Position numbers and translations under genes: made by a program
Shown here: positions 46,091 through 54,287 of the stretch, piece after piece
How the letters are laid out: the number at the start of each line of letters is the position of its first letter
Numbering within the stretch: position 1 is the first letter of the stretch
The notes under the pieces: generated by a model
Database searches by the model: none
Told to the model about the DNA's origin: nothing
Seen by the model: only the letters and a program-made list of their open reading frames with translations
Assembly (NCBI RefSeq): GCF_003990045.1
Contig: NZ_RZGZ01000002.1
Coordinates: forward strand, 1,116,001 to 1,180,000
Direction: 5' to 3'
Origin: Labedella endophytica
Lineage (GTDB): Bacteria > Actinomycetota > Actinomycetes > Actinomycetales > Microbacteriaceae
DNA: 64,000 nucleotides

Positions 46091-48502
46091 CTAAGGGGTG
46101 GTGGCGACCGAGGCGGTGAGGGGTTCGCCGGAGGAGCGGGACGCGAAGCAGAAGTAGTCGCGATCGCCCGCGGCCCACTGCTCGCCCGAGACCGGGTAGG
46201 CGCCCTGGACCTGCAGGTCGGTGAACGGAGCGGCCGCCCCGAAGTCGACGACGCCGGGGGCGCTGCAGAGGAGACCGATCTCGGCGGCGATCACATCTTC
46301 GCCGGGGAAGGGCGTGGCCGGGTCGTCCGCATACGGGGCGACGAACACCAGCTGAGCCGCATGGGGTTCGGCGCAATCCACCACGGTGAAGTCCTCGGCC
46401 CATGGCGACGAGTACGGGTCGAGGCATTCACCGCCCTGCAGTTCGTCCCACGCATAGGTGCCGGCCGCGAGCGGACCGGCGGCGGGCTGCTCGGCCGTGG
46501 GCTCGGGCGTCGCGGACGGGGTCGGGGTGGCCGACTCGGCCGTCTCCGTCGACCCGGCGAAGATCAGGGGGAGCCGCGTGCCCAGGTAGAAGAGGCCCAC
46601 GAGTGCGAGCACGGCGACGACACCCGCCGCGATCAGAGTGAGCAGGGAACGGTTCGTTCCCGTCGTGCGGCGAGCCGCCCGCGTTCCACCACCCGCGGCG
46701 TGACCGTCCGGCGTGCGAGCCGATCGACGATCGGACGGTGTCGTCGAGCCCTCGGCGACGAGTCCGTCCGGGAACACCGACTCGGACGCGTCGGCGCGCG
46801 AGGCGGCCGACGGGGTCGGGGCGTGGTCCGCCCCACCCTGGGCAGCGCTCGCGGCCGAGAGCGGCATGGCCGCCGTGCCGAGAGCCGAGAACCGGTCGGC
46901 CGCGTCGAGTTCGTCGTCGGGGTCGTCCGGGTCGTCGTCGGCGGGGAGCACATCCATCGCCGCGGTGGCGGGGAAGGCATCATCGAGATCGGGGCGGGAC
47001 CAGGTGGGGGCCTCGGAACGGTCCTGACCGACGACCGGCCCGTCGCCCGTCGAACGTGCGGAGACCGGGGCGGGAGCGGCGTCACCGGCACTGTCGTCGG
47101 TGTCCTCGTCGTCCACGCCGAGGTCGTCTGCGTGGACGTCATACGGAGATGACTCGCCGGGCCCCTGGGCACCAGAGGGGGTGGGGACCGCCGGGACGGC
47201 GGCCGCGGCCGAAGCCGTCGCGGCGGAGGCGACGCCCGCGCGTTCAGCGGCTTCGCGATCGGCGGTCTCGCGAGCCGAGGTCTCGCGAGCGGCGGTCTCC
47301 CGCCCGGCCGCTTCGCGTTCCCGCGTCTCACGCTCAGCGGCCGCGCGTTCCTCCGCCTCCTGGCGTTCGCGCACGACGAGCGGGTCGTCCTCACGGTTCG
47401 GCACGAGCGACCAGACGAAGGAACCGAAGTCGATCTCGCCGGTCTCCTCGGGCATGGCCGGACGGGGAGCAGCCACGGTGTTGCTGTCGCCGGGCACGTC
47501 CGAATCGACCGCGGCGCTGCGCGCTGTCGAGGGGGACGTGGCGTGACGCTCGCCCGAGTCGGACTCGCGTGCGGTGCTCTCGTCGTCAACCGGTTCGCGT
47601 TCGGGCTCCGACTCTGGAGCCGAGCGCTTGGGCAGACCAGGAATCACGATCGCGTTCGGGTGCGCCGCGCTGACCGGGGATGGCGTGACGGGTGCCGCGT
47701 CTCCGACCTCCGAAAGCTGCGGCTCGTCCGTCGTCGTGCGTTCCGATTCCGACGAGGCGACGGAGGCGGGCTCGGGAGCCGACTCGAGTTCCGGAGCCGT
47801 CTCGGGCGTGGAAACGGGCTCGACAGCGGCCTCCGTAACGGTGGCGCGCTCCGAACCCTGTGCGACAACGGACGGATCGGTGCCGTTCGCGACGGAATCG
47901 TCCGTTCCGTCCGAGCCGGACGGCGCGTCCTCGCCCGGGGCGCTCGCGGCCGGAACCGGCAGCGGCGGACGGGGCGGGGTGGGCGCGAACCAACCGGCCA
48001 TGGGCTCCGGCGCCCGGGGTCGCGTCAGCGGCGGCTCGGTACTCTCCTCGGCCGGGAGAGCGGCGGGCGTCGATGGCGCGGGAGCGTTCTCCGGTACGAC
48101 GGGCAACCGTCGCGTCGCGGCCGCATCATCGGCAGCCGTCTTGTCCTCGGCGCTGTCACCGTCGTGATCCGTCGATGCGGCCTCGGGCGCGTCATCGACC
48201 GAATCGCCATCCGATCCGTCACCGGTCTCGGCTGCGACGATCGGGATGTCCGTGGTGTCCGCCGGAAGGGCGGCGAGTTGCGTCGCGAGCCAGTCGGCAC
48301 CGTCGTCGAGGATCTCGATGCCCTCGGTGTTCGCGTGCGTCGTGACGTCCGGCCCGAAGCCCGAGTCGTCCGCGTCGTCACCGGATCCGGCCGACGGGTC
48401 GTCGCGCGACTCGTCGTCGTGGCCGCCGCCGAGAGCGCGGTCATCGCCCTCGACCGGTTCGTCACCGTCCGACGGGAAGCCGCCACCCGTGCCGTTCGTC
48501 AT
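46091..48502 (-). CDS. Long acidic disordered membrane protein with C-terminal extracellular domain, 803 aa
   Basis: The first ~600 residues are a low-complexity, acidic region rich in Asp, Glu, Ser, Thr, Ala and Pro, with a Glu/Arg coiled block (REXA-type repeats near residues 375-420). One membrane helix (SLLTLIAAGVVAVLALVGLF, about residues 617-640) follows, then a ~110-residue outer domain (about 690-803) with GECLDPY, VVDCAEPHAAQLV, LLCSAPG and YFCFA, resembling the septum-formation/DUF4190-associated domain found in actinobacterial cell-envelope proteins. Its ATG sits one base into the pyrE stop codon (TGATG), so the genes are coupled. A GTG one codon earlier is the alternative start. 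Confidence 0.78.
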   Translation of the reverse strand: MTNGTGGGFPSDGDEPVEGDDRALGGGHDDESRDDPSAGSGDDADDSGFGPDVTTHANTEGIEILDDGADWLATQLAALPADTTDIPIVAAETGDGSDGDSVDDAPEAASTDHDGDSAEDKTAADDAAATRRLPVVPENAPAPSTPAALPAEESTEPPLTRPRAPEPMAGWFAPTPPRPPLPVPAASAPGEDAPSGSDGTDDSVANGTDPSVVAQGSERATVTEAAVEPVSTPETAPELESAPEPASVASSESERTTTDEPQLSEVGDAAPVTPSPVSAAHPNAIVIPGLPKRSAPESEPEREPVDDESTARESDSGERHATSPSTARSAAVDSDVPGDSNTVAAPRPAMPEETGEIDFGSFVWSLVPNREDDPLVVRERQEAEERAAAERETREREAAGRETAARETSARETADREAAERAGVASAATASAAAAVPAVPTPSGAQGPGESSPYDVHADDLGVDDEDTDDSAGDAAPAPVSARSTGDGPVVGQDRSEAPTWSRPDLDDAFPATAAMDVLPADDDPDDPDDELDAADRFSALGTAAMPLSAASAAQGGADHAPTPSAASRADASESVFPDGLVAEGSTTPSDRRSARTPDGHAAGGGTRAARRTTGTNRSLLTLIAAGVVAVLALVGLFYLGTRLPLIFAGSTETAESATPTPSATPEPTAEQPAAGPLAAGTYAWDELQGGECLDPYSSPWAEDFTVVDCAEPHAAQLVFVAPYADDPATPFPGEDVIAAEIGLLCSAPGVVDFGAAAPFTDLQVQGAYPVSGEQWAAGDRDYFCFASRSSGEPLTASVATTP

Positions 48503-49050
48503 CACGCGAGACCGAGATCGTTCAGGTCGAGCGCCGCGAAGTAGGGGTACCCGGCATCCTCGATGATCTCGCGCGCGCCGGTGTTGCGGTCGACGACCAC
48601 CGCGACGCCGGCGATCTCGGCGCCGACCTTCTTCAGAGCCTCGATCGCGGCGAGGGGCGAACCACCCGTCGTCGACGTGTCCTCGACGACGATGACGCGC
48701 TTGCCCTCGAGATCCGGTCCCTCGACCTGCCGGCCGCGCCCGTGGTCTTTTGGCTCCTTACGCACGACGAAGGCGTCGTAGGACCGACCGGCGACGACAC
48801 CCTGGTGCAGGATCGCGGAGGCGATCGGGTCGGCACCCATCGTGAGACCGCCCACGGCGACCACGTCGGGCACGTCGGCGATGAGGTCGAGCATGACCTG
48901 GCCGATGAGGGGCGCGACGCGGTGGTCGAGGCTCACGCGGCGCATGTCGACGTAGTACGTCGCCTTCTTGCCGCTCGTGAGGGTGAAGTCGCCATGGAAG
49001 ACGGCGTCCTTCTTGACGAAGTCGATCAGTCTCTCGCGTGCATCGGTCAC
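48502..49050 (-). CDS. pyrE: Orotate phosphoribosyltransferase, 182 aa
   Basis: Attaches PRPP to orotate to form OMP in pyrimidine synthesis. The PRPP-binding motif is VIVVEDTSTTGGS, preceded by the TYYVDMRRVSLDHR start region and GGLTMGADPIASA. Catalytic Lys and loop are in VRKEPKDHGRGRQVEG. The length of 182 fits the compact actinobacterial form. The GTG start lies eight bases after TAGAAT (minus strand), suggesting a nearly leaderless message. The long membrane-protein gene follows it in the same operon. Confidence 0.96.
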   Translation of the reverse strand: MTDARERLIDFVKKDAVFHGDFTLTSGKKATYYVDMRRVSLDHRVAPLIGQVMLDLIADVPDVVAVGGLTMGADPIASAILHQGVVAGRSYDAFVVRKEPKDHGRGRQVEGPDLEGKRVIVVEDTSTTGGSPLAAIEALKKVGAEIAGVAVVVDRNTGAREIIEDAGYPYFAALDLNDLGLA

Positions 49051-49159
49051 GGAAATCGATTCTAGCGGGGCCTCACTTCCGCGGATTCACGGCTCGCGCG
49101 GCCAGCCGGCTTGCGCTAGGGACCGACACGCGCCGCTCGACACCCATTGCCGCGAACGG

Positions 49160-49195
49160 AAGAGGCCGCATCACCCGTGGGTGATGCGGCCTCTT
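49160..49195. terminator. Perfect hairpin between the small-protein gene and pyrE
   Basis: Perfect 17-base arms (49160-49176 and 49179-49195; AAGAGGCCGCATCACCC and complement) with a two-base loop, ending in CTCTTAAGCC. It lies just after the 39-residue protein's stop (49216) and upstream of pyrE, so it probably ends the small gene's transcript. Confidence 0.8.
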
Positions 49196-49215
49196 AAGCC
49201 TCGGTGCGACCGACC

Positions 49216-49335
49216 TCAGACGAGGTTGTAGGTGCGCGTCGGCTGGCGACGGTAGCCGTCGCGGAAGACGGTGACGATGGTTCCCGCGATGGCGGAAACG
49301 GCCACGAGACCAAGGGTGGTGAGGAAGACGGTCAT
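49216..49335 (-). CDS. Small single-pass membrane protein, 39 aa
   Basis: A short frame, ATG at 49335 to TGA at 49216, encodes MTVFLTTLGLVAVSAIAGTI plus a basic tail (VTVFRDGYRRQPTRTYNLV). A hydrophobic helix (about residues 3-23) is followed by a positive C-terminus, so the tail faces the cytoplasm. An AGGAAAGG-type ribosome binding site lies before the ATG, a good promoter is at 49377-49405, and a perfect terminator hairpin follows at 49160-49195. This complete unit makes it a likely real gene. Function unknown. Confidence 0.75.
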   Translation of the reverse strand: MTVFLTTLGLVAVSAIAGTIVTVFRDGYRRQPTRTYNLV

Positions 49336-49376
49336 GAGAGGGTCCTTTCCTGATCGGGGAACTTGGGTACCTCTCT

Positions 49377-49405
49377 ATTACAGGTCACTCGACCATCAAC
49401 GACAA
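49377..49405 (-). promoter_or_regulatory. Promoter of the 39-aa membrane-protein gene
   Basis: On the minus strand, TTGTCG (49405-49400), a 17-base spacer and TGTAAT (49382-49377) form a sigma-70-type promoter, giving a ~35-base leader before the ATG at 49335. The region up to the lysR start at 49442 is the shared divergent promoter zone. Confidence 0.5.
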
Positions 49406-49427
49406 GCGAATAAAACTTGGCCCACTG

Positions 49428-49442
49428 TGTAGCATCGCTACA
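49428..49442. promoter_or_regulatory. Perfect inverted repeat over the lysR -10 box and start codon
   Basis: TGTAGC-ATC-GCTACA covers 49428-49442, ending on the A of the lysR ATG. It contains TAGCAT (49430-49435), six bases before the ATG, so the -10 box of a leaderless lysR transcript is also a possible operator. LysR-type proteins often bind such palindromes near their own promoter, suggesting autorepression. Confidence 0.55.
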
Positions 49443-50392
49443 TGGATGTTCGCCGGCTGGACCTACTGCGTGAACTCGCCGAGCGCGGCTCGGTGCACGC
49501 GGTCGCGACCGCCACACACCGCACCCCGTCGGCGGTCTCGCAGCAGATCAAACTCCTCGAACGTGAGGCCGGACTCCCGCTCACCGAGCGCAGCGGACGG
49601 GGCATCATCCTGACCGACGCCGGCCGAGCCCTCGCGGCGAGCGCCATCGACGTAGCGGCCGCGATCGCCCGCGCGGAGGCCACGTGGGACGAGTACATCG
49701 GCGACCCCACGGGCCATGTGCGCGTCGCCACCTTCCCCACGGCGGGTCAGACCTTCGTGCCGCCCGCCGTTGCAGCGCTCTCCCGCCTGCCGGGCCTCAC
49801 CGTCGAACTCACCAACCGCGACGCGGACATGACCGACTTCCCGAGCCTCACCGCCGACTGGGACATCGTGATCGCCTACTCCCTGCCCGGGCAGCGGTCC
49901 TGGAGCGGTCGCGGGTTGCGCAACATCTACCTGCTGAGCGAGCCGCTCGACGTCGTCCTCCCCCTCGGCCACCGACTCGCCGGCAAGAGCGAACTCACGC
50001 CGGAAGACCTCGTCGGCGAACCGTGGATCGGTGTGCCCGAGGAATTCGCGTTCGACCGCCTGCTCCACGAGCTCGAGGCCGTGACCCACAGCGAGATCGA
50101 GGTGGTGCAGCGCATCTCCGACAACCTCATCACGGAGGCGCTCGTGGCACAGGGCATCGGGGTCGCCTTCGCGCCGCGGTTCACCGCCTCGGGCCCGGAG
50201 AAGGGCATCGTGACGAGACCGCTGACGGGCGTCGAGGCCTTCCGCCACGTGCTCATGCTGATGCGTCCGGACAAGGCCGAGCGACTCGCCGTGCGCACCG
50301 TCGCCGACGAGATCCGTCGGCAGGCCGTGGCGCTCGAGGCGAGCCACACGCCGGCAGAGGAGCCGCCGCTCGTCGGTCCGCGCTGGGTCTGA
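49442..50392 (+). CDS. LysR-family transcriptional regulator, 316 aa
   Basis: N-terminal winged HTH of LysR type (residues about 2-60; RLDLLRELAERGSVHAVATA, TPSAVSQQIKLLEREAGLPL) and a C-terminal periplasmic-binding-like co-inducer domain (HVRVATFPTAGQ onward). The co-inducer is unknown. TAGCAT lies six bases before the ATG and there is no ribosome binding site, so translation is probably leaderless. An inverted repeat covers this start (49428-49442). The target may be the 39-residue membrane-protein gene, divergent from it, or a distant gene. Confidence 0.92.
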   Translation: MDVRRLDLLRELAERGSVHAVATATHRTPSAVSQQIKLLEREAGLPLTERSGRGIILTDAGRALAASAIDVAAAIARAEATWDEYIGDPTGHVRVATFPTAGQTFVPPAVAALSRLPGLTVELTNRDADMTDFPSLTADWDIVIAYSLPGQRSWSGRGLRNIYLLSEPLDVVLPLGHRLAGKSELTPEDLVGEPWIGVPEEFAFDRLLHELEAVTHSEIEVVQRISDNLITEALVAQGIGVAFAPRFTASGPEKGIVTRPLTGVEAFRHVLMLMRPDKAERLAVRTVADEIRRQAVALEASHTPAEEPPLVGPRWV

Positions 50393-50468
50393 CCGACGTG
50401 CCGTCGCGCCGGCACCGCGTTCGGCTCCGACGATCGGACGTGTCGGCGGCAGCCGGTAGCGTTGGGGC

Positions 50469-51344
50469 ATGCGCATCGCCACGTGGAACGTCAACTCGAT
50501 CAGGGCACGATCGGGCCGCGTCGTCGACTGGCTCGTGAACAACGACGTGGACGTGCTCGCGATGCAGGAGATCAAGTGCCGCCCGCACCAGTTCCCGCTC
50601 GAGGCCTTCGAGGAGGCCGGGTACGAGGTGCACCTCCACGGCCTCAACCAGTGGAACGGTGTCGCGTTCGCCTCACGCCTGCCGATGACGGACGTCGTGA
50701 CGAGCTTCGAGGGCATGCCCGGCTTCGGCAAGCCCGCGACCCCCGGCCCTGATGGAGTGGGCCCGGAGTTCGACGCGGCCGGCCTGCCGCTCGAGGCGCG
50801 CGTGATCGGCGCGACCGTCGACGGCATCCGCCTCTTCAGCCTCTATGTACCCAATGGTCGCGCCGTCGGCGACCCGCACTTCGTCTACAAGCTCGAGTGG
50901 TACGCCCGGCTCGAGGCCGACGTGCGCGCGTGGCTCGCCGCCGAGCCCGACCTGCCGCTGGCCCTCATGGGCGATTTCAACGTCGCCCCGTTCGACGAGG
51001 ACATGGGCGACCCGAGCCACATCCCCGGCGTCTCGACGCACATCTCCCCCGAGGAGCGCGCCGCGTTCGCCTCCCTCGAGAGCGCCGGTGTGACCGACGT
51101 CGTGCGCCCGCTCGTCCCCACCGGCTACACGTTCTGGGACTACAAGCAGCTGCGCTTCCCGCGCAACGAGGGCATGCGGATCGACTTCGTGCTCGGCTCG
51201 CCCGCCTTCGCGGAGCTCGTCGCGGGAGCGTCGATCGACCGCGAGCAGCGCAAGGGTGACGCCCCGAGCGACCACGTGCCCGTCGTCGTCGACCTCGACG
51301 TCGAGCCGGCGGACGACGACGACCGCCCGATGATCTTCGGCTGA
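50469..51344 (+). CDS. xthA: Exodeoxyribonuclease III (AP endonuclease), 291 aa
   Basis: DNA-repair nuclease of the endonuclease/exonuclease/phosphatase fold that cuts at abasic sites. Motifs: ATWNVNSIRAR with the Asn, QEIKC with the catalytic Glu, LYVPNGR with the Tyr/Asn pair, GDFNVAP with Asp/Asn, RIDFVLGS with Asp, and SDHVPVVVDL with the final Asp-His. Length is typical. TAGCGT (50457-50462) ends six bases before the ATG and no ribosome binding site is seen, so a leaderless transcript is likely. Confidence 0.95.
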   Translation: MRIATWNVNSIRARSGRVVDWLVNNDVDVLAMQEIKCRPHQFPLEAFEEAGYEVHLHGLNQWNGVAFASRLPMTDVVTSFEGMPGFGKPATPGPDGVGPEFDAAGLPLEARVIGATVDGIRLFSLYVPNGRAVGDPHFVYKLEWYARLEADVRAWLAAEPDLPLALMGDFNVAPFDEDMGDPSHIPGVSTHISPEERAAFASLESAGVTDVVRPLVPTGYTFWDYKQLRFPRNEGMRIDFVLGSPAFAELVAGASIDREQRKGDAPSDHVPVVVDLDVEPADDDDRPMIFG

Positions 51345-51383
51345 CACGTCCCACCACCAGGTCGACCAGGACGAGTCCGAATC

Positions 51384-51611
51384 ATGCAGAAGGCGTTTCC
51401 GAAGGTCGTGCTGGCGGTCCTCGTCGTCATCGTGCTCGGCGTGATGCTCATCGCCGGACTCGTCGGTGACGGCCCGGCGAACGACAGGGCGCTCTCCACG
51501 GTCCTCATCGCGGTAGGAGTCGGAGTGGTCGTCCTCGTCCGACACCTCTGGAAGCAGCGCGGCGGTCGCGCGAGGACCCACGGGTCAGACAACGGCGACT
51601 CCAACCCGTAG
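51384..51611 (+). CDS. Small membrane protein with two helices, 75 aa
   Basis: Short protein with two hydrophobic segments: VVLAVLVVIVLGVMLIAGLV (about residues 8-27) and TVLIAVGVGVVVLVRHLW (about 39-56), with a polar end rich in Arg, Gly and Asp. No family recognised. It lies 39 bases downstream of exonuclease III in the same direction and may share its transcript. It probably faces the cytoplasm at both ends. Confidence 0.65.
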   Translation: MQKAFPKVVLAVLVVIVLGVMLIAGLVGDGPANDRALSTVLIAVGVGVVVLVRHLWKQRGGRARTHGSDNGDSNP

Positions 51612-51699
51612 ATCATCCGGGCCGAACCACGCCTACCCCATCCGGCGGCGTCGGGGTAGCCACAGCCGACCGCACGGTCGCGGACGTAGCATCGCGAGG

Positions 51700-51954
51700 G
51701 TGATCCTCCTCTTCGGTACTCGACTCCACACCGTCCTCGTCGCGGTCGTCTCATTCGTGTGCCCGTTCTGCTCGAAGGACGTCCCCCAGCGCGTGCTGAA
51801 GCTCGTCAATCGGTTCACGCTCTTCTTCGTCCCGCTCTTCCCCGTCTCGACGCGCTTCGTCAACGAGTGCACGAATTGCGGCGGCATCACGGACGTCTCG
51901 CGCGACCAGGCCGACAACGCCGTCGCGTGGGCGAACACCCACCGCGCGGGCTGA
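51700..51954 (+). CDS. Zinc-ribbon domain protein, 84 aa
   Basis: Small zinc-ribbon (zinc_ribbon_15-like) protein. CPFC (about residues 21-24) and CTNC (about 57-60) form the metal site, separated by a hydrophobic stretch (KLVNRFTLFFVPLFPVST) that in this family lies between the knuckles. The first ~18 residues are hydrophobic. Function unknown. GTG at 51700 follows TAGCAT (51687-51692) by seven bases, so the transcript is probably leaderless. It converges on the glycosyltransferase gene. Confidence 0.82.
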   Translation: MILLFGTRLHTVLVAVVSFVCPFCSKDVPQRVLKLVNRFTLFFVPLFPVSTRFVNECTNCGGITDVSRDQADNAVAWANTHRAG

Positions 51955-51970
51955 CACCGACGGGTTCCGA

Positions 51971-53161
51971 TCACACGAGGCTGACGATCACCGACAATGC
52001 CTCTCGCGTCCCCTGTTCCTGATTCATGGTCCGCGCGGCCGAGTCGACGCCGCCCTGGTGACTCGCGGCATCGGCGAGCGCGGCGGTCAGTCGCTTCGAC
52101 GTGAGTGCCCTGCGAGGGATGGGAGCCGGCGCGAGCCCCTGCGCGTGGAGACGCGCGCCCCAGAAGGGTTGATCGGCGATGAAGGGAACGAGTACGGAGA
52201 CGGTTCCCGCGCGCGTCGCCGCCTGGACCGTCCCGATCCCGCCGTGATGCACGGCCGCGACCGCGCGCGGGAGGACCCGGCCGTGATCGGTCGATCGGAC
52301 GACGAGCAGATCCGGTCCGAGGAGGTCCCTCGGCACGTCCAGTCCGCCGAGGCCGGTGGCGAGGATCGCTCGGGTTCCGTGGTCCCGGACCGCTTGGACC
52401 ACCGAACGCGCTCGCTCGATCGGGTCGCCGCCCGCCATCGATCCGAATCCCACGTAGACGTATGGTCCGCCCTCGAGGAACTCCGCGACGACCGGATCGA
52501 CCACGCCCGGTGCGCGGTCGTCGAGCCAGGGGCCCGTGAGGTGCACCGTGTCCGGCCAATCCCCGGGTCGGGCGAGGATGGCGGGACTGATCGGCATGAG
52601 CGTCGCGACCGGGGACGCGACCGTCCTCCGTGAGACAGCGACGAGTCGGGCGGCCTCGTCGATCTCGGATCGGAACATCGCCGCGGCCATGCCGGCTGCG
52701 CGGTACGTGAGACGGTTCGCCCGACCGAGGTTCCGCGTCACGGTGCCGGCGGCGGGGAACGCCGAGGTCGGGGTCATCGCCGGTACGGTCTCGACGAGCA
52801 CATGGGGGATGTTCAGCGCCTCGGCGATGAGCGGGGCGGAGAGGATCTTGGGGTGGGCGACCACCACGTCCGGCCGGTAGTCGAGAGCTACCTTCGCCGT
52901 CTCGACGATGACGGCACGCATGAGGGGCCGCACCACGGACCGGAACGATCGCATGGCACCGAGCGCCGACACGCCCTGATCCGTGATCATCCGGTTGAAG
53001 TCGACGCCCAGGGAGGCGACATCGAGACCGTCGAGATCGACACCGGATCGGTCCGGCACGACGAGGAGCACGTCGTGTCCCTCGGCGACGGCCCGGCGGG
53101 CGAGGTTGGCGAACGGCTCGACGTCTCCCCTCGAACCCGCCGTCGCGATCAGGATGCGCAT
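51971..53161 (-). CDS. Glycosyltransferase, GT1/UGT-like, 396 aa
   Basis: GT-B-fold glycosyltransferase similar to macrolide and sterol glycosyltransferases. The N-terminal MRILIATAGSRGDVEPFANL is the classic start of the GT1 N-domain; the C-domain has YVYVGFGSMAGGDP and the sugar-nucleotide site AAVHHGGIGTVQAATRAGTV with VPFIADQPFWGARLHAQG, the GTGT signature. It would use a UDP- or dTDP-sugar and a lipid or natural-product acceptor. A GGAGGAAC-type ribosome binding site precedes the ATG. No clear partner gene is adjacent. Confidence 0.93.
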   Translation of the reverse strand: MRILIATAGSRGDVEPFANLARRAVAEGHDVLLVVPDRSGVDLDGLDVASLGVDFNRMITDQGVSALGAMRSFRSVVRPLMRAVIVETAKVALDYRPDVVVAHPKILSAPLIAEALNIPHVLVETVPAMTPTSAFPAAGTVTRNLGRANRLTYRAAGMAAAMFRSEIDEAARLVAVSRRTVASPVATLMPISPAILARPGDWPDTVHLTGPWLDDRAPGVVDPVVAEFLEGGPYVYVGFGSMAGGDPIERARSVVQAVRDHGTRAILATGLGGLDVPRDLLGPDLLVVRSTDHGRVLPRAVAAVHHGGIGTVQAATRAGTVSVLVPFIADQPFWGARLHAQGLAPAPIPRRALTSKRLTAALADAASHQGGVDSAARTMNQEQGTREALSVIVSLV

Positions 53162-53227
53162 GCGCGTTCCTCCTCCCTCGGTCGGCTCCGACCATGCGTC
53201 GAGGCTAGGCCACGCGCGGAGGTGGTG

Positions 53228-54148
53228 TCAGGCGAGGAGCGCCGCGATCACGACGATGACCGGCACCGATGCGAGCGTCGTGGCGAGCACCGTGTCTCGC
53301 GCGAGCACGACGCCCGTGTCGTAGCGGCTCGCGTAGTTGAAGATGTTCTGCGCCGTCGGTAGTGCCGCGAGCGTGACGACGGCGAAGAGCTCCGGCCCTG
53401 AGAGACCGAAACCGAGCGAGGCGATGAGCCAGGCGACCGCCGGCATCGCCACGGTCTTGAGCGTCGACGCGACGACGATACGTGAGCGACCGTCGTTCGC
53501 CGCGAAGGGCTTCTGCCCGGAGAGCGACATGCCGAAGGCCATGAGGATGAGCGGCACCGCCGCGCCACCGAGGAGCTCGAACGGCGCAAGCACGGCGTCG
53601 GGCAACTCGATGCCGAGCACGGCGATCACGAGGCCCGTGAGCGACGCGATGATGAGCGGGTTCCGGATCGGCTGCGAGAGGATCGCCCCGAACGACACGG
53701 AACCGCGGGCGGAGATGTCGAGGATCGCGAGCCCGATCGGCGCGAAGATCACGAGCTGGATGACGATGAGCGGCGCGACGTAGTGCGCGTCGCCGAGCAC
53801 GTACACCGCGACCGGCAGGCCGATGTTGTTCGCGTTGACGTAGCCGGACGCCATCGAACCGATCGTCGACCGGCCGAGCGGATCCCGCCAGAACACGAGG
53901 TTGATCACGAGGTAGATGGCAGCCATCGACACGGCACTGATCAGGGCCACGAGGAGCGGCACCGAGAACACGTCGCCGATGTCGGCCTGGGCCAAGACGG
54001 TGAAGAGCAGCGCCGGGCCCGTGATGAAGAAGGCGATGCGATTGAGGACGAAGCCCGCCTCCGGGCCACCGATGCGCAGCCGCGCCGCGATGTAGCCCAC
54101 GAGGATCACGAAACCGATGATCCCGAATCCGAGCAGCACTCCCCCCAT
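53228..54148 (-). CDS. AEC family (auxin efflux carrier/malate permease-like) transporter, 306 aa
   Basis: Ten-helix membrane carrier of the AEC family. The first helix region reads GGVLLGFGIIGFVILVGYIAARL, and the two conserved halves contain GYVNANNIGLPVAVYVLGD and LAALPTAQNIFNYASRYDTG, whose N-N and N-x-x-N patterns are typical. It may carry malate, other acids or auxin-like anions. The ATG at 54148 follows TAGGCT by seven bases on the minus strand (leaderless), and an upstream 54-codon extension is therefore rejected. Divergent from the dehydrogenase gene. Confidence 0.9.
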   Translation of the reverse strand: MGGVLLGFGIIGFVILVGYIAARLRIGGPEAGFVLNRIAFFITGPALLFTVLAQADIGDVFSVPLLVALISAVSMAAIYLVINLVFWRDPLGRSTIGSMASGYVNANNIGLPVAVYVLGDAHYVAPLIVIQLVIFAPIGLAILDISARGSVSFGAILSQPIRNPLIIASLTGLVIAVLGIELPDAVLAPFELLGGAAVPLILMAFGMSLSGQKPFAANDGRSRIVVASTLKTVAMPAVAWLIASLGFGLSGPELFAVVTLAALPTAQNIFNYASRYDTGVVLARDTVLATTLASVPVIVVIAALLA

Positions 54149-54287
54149 GCCTCCCAGCCTAGGGGCGGCATCCCTTCTGTCCGGACGGGCTGCGTGGGAT
54201 GATGGGCGGCGGCGATGGAGCCACCCGCTCCTCGGCACGCGCCCGCACCCGGGCGCCGTAGGAACACCCCCACGAGGAGAGACGACG

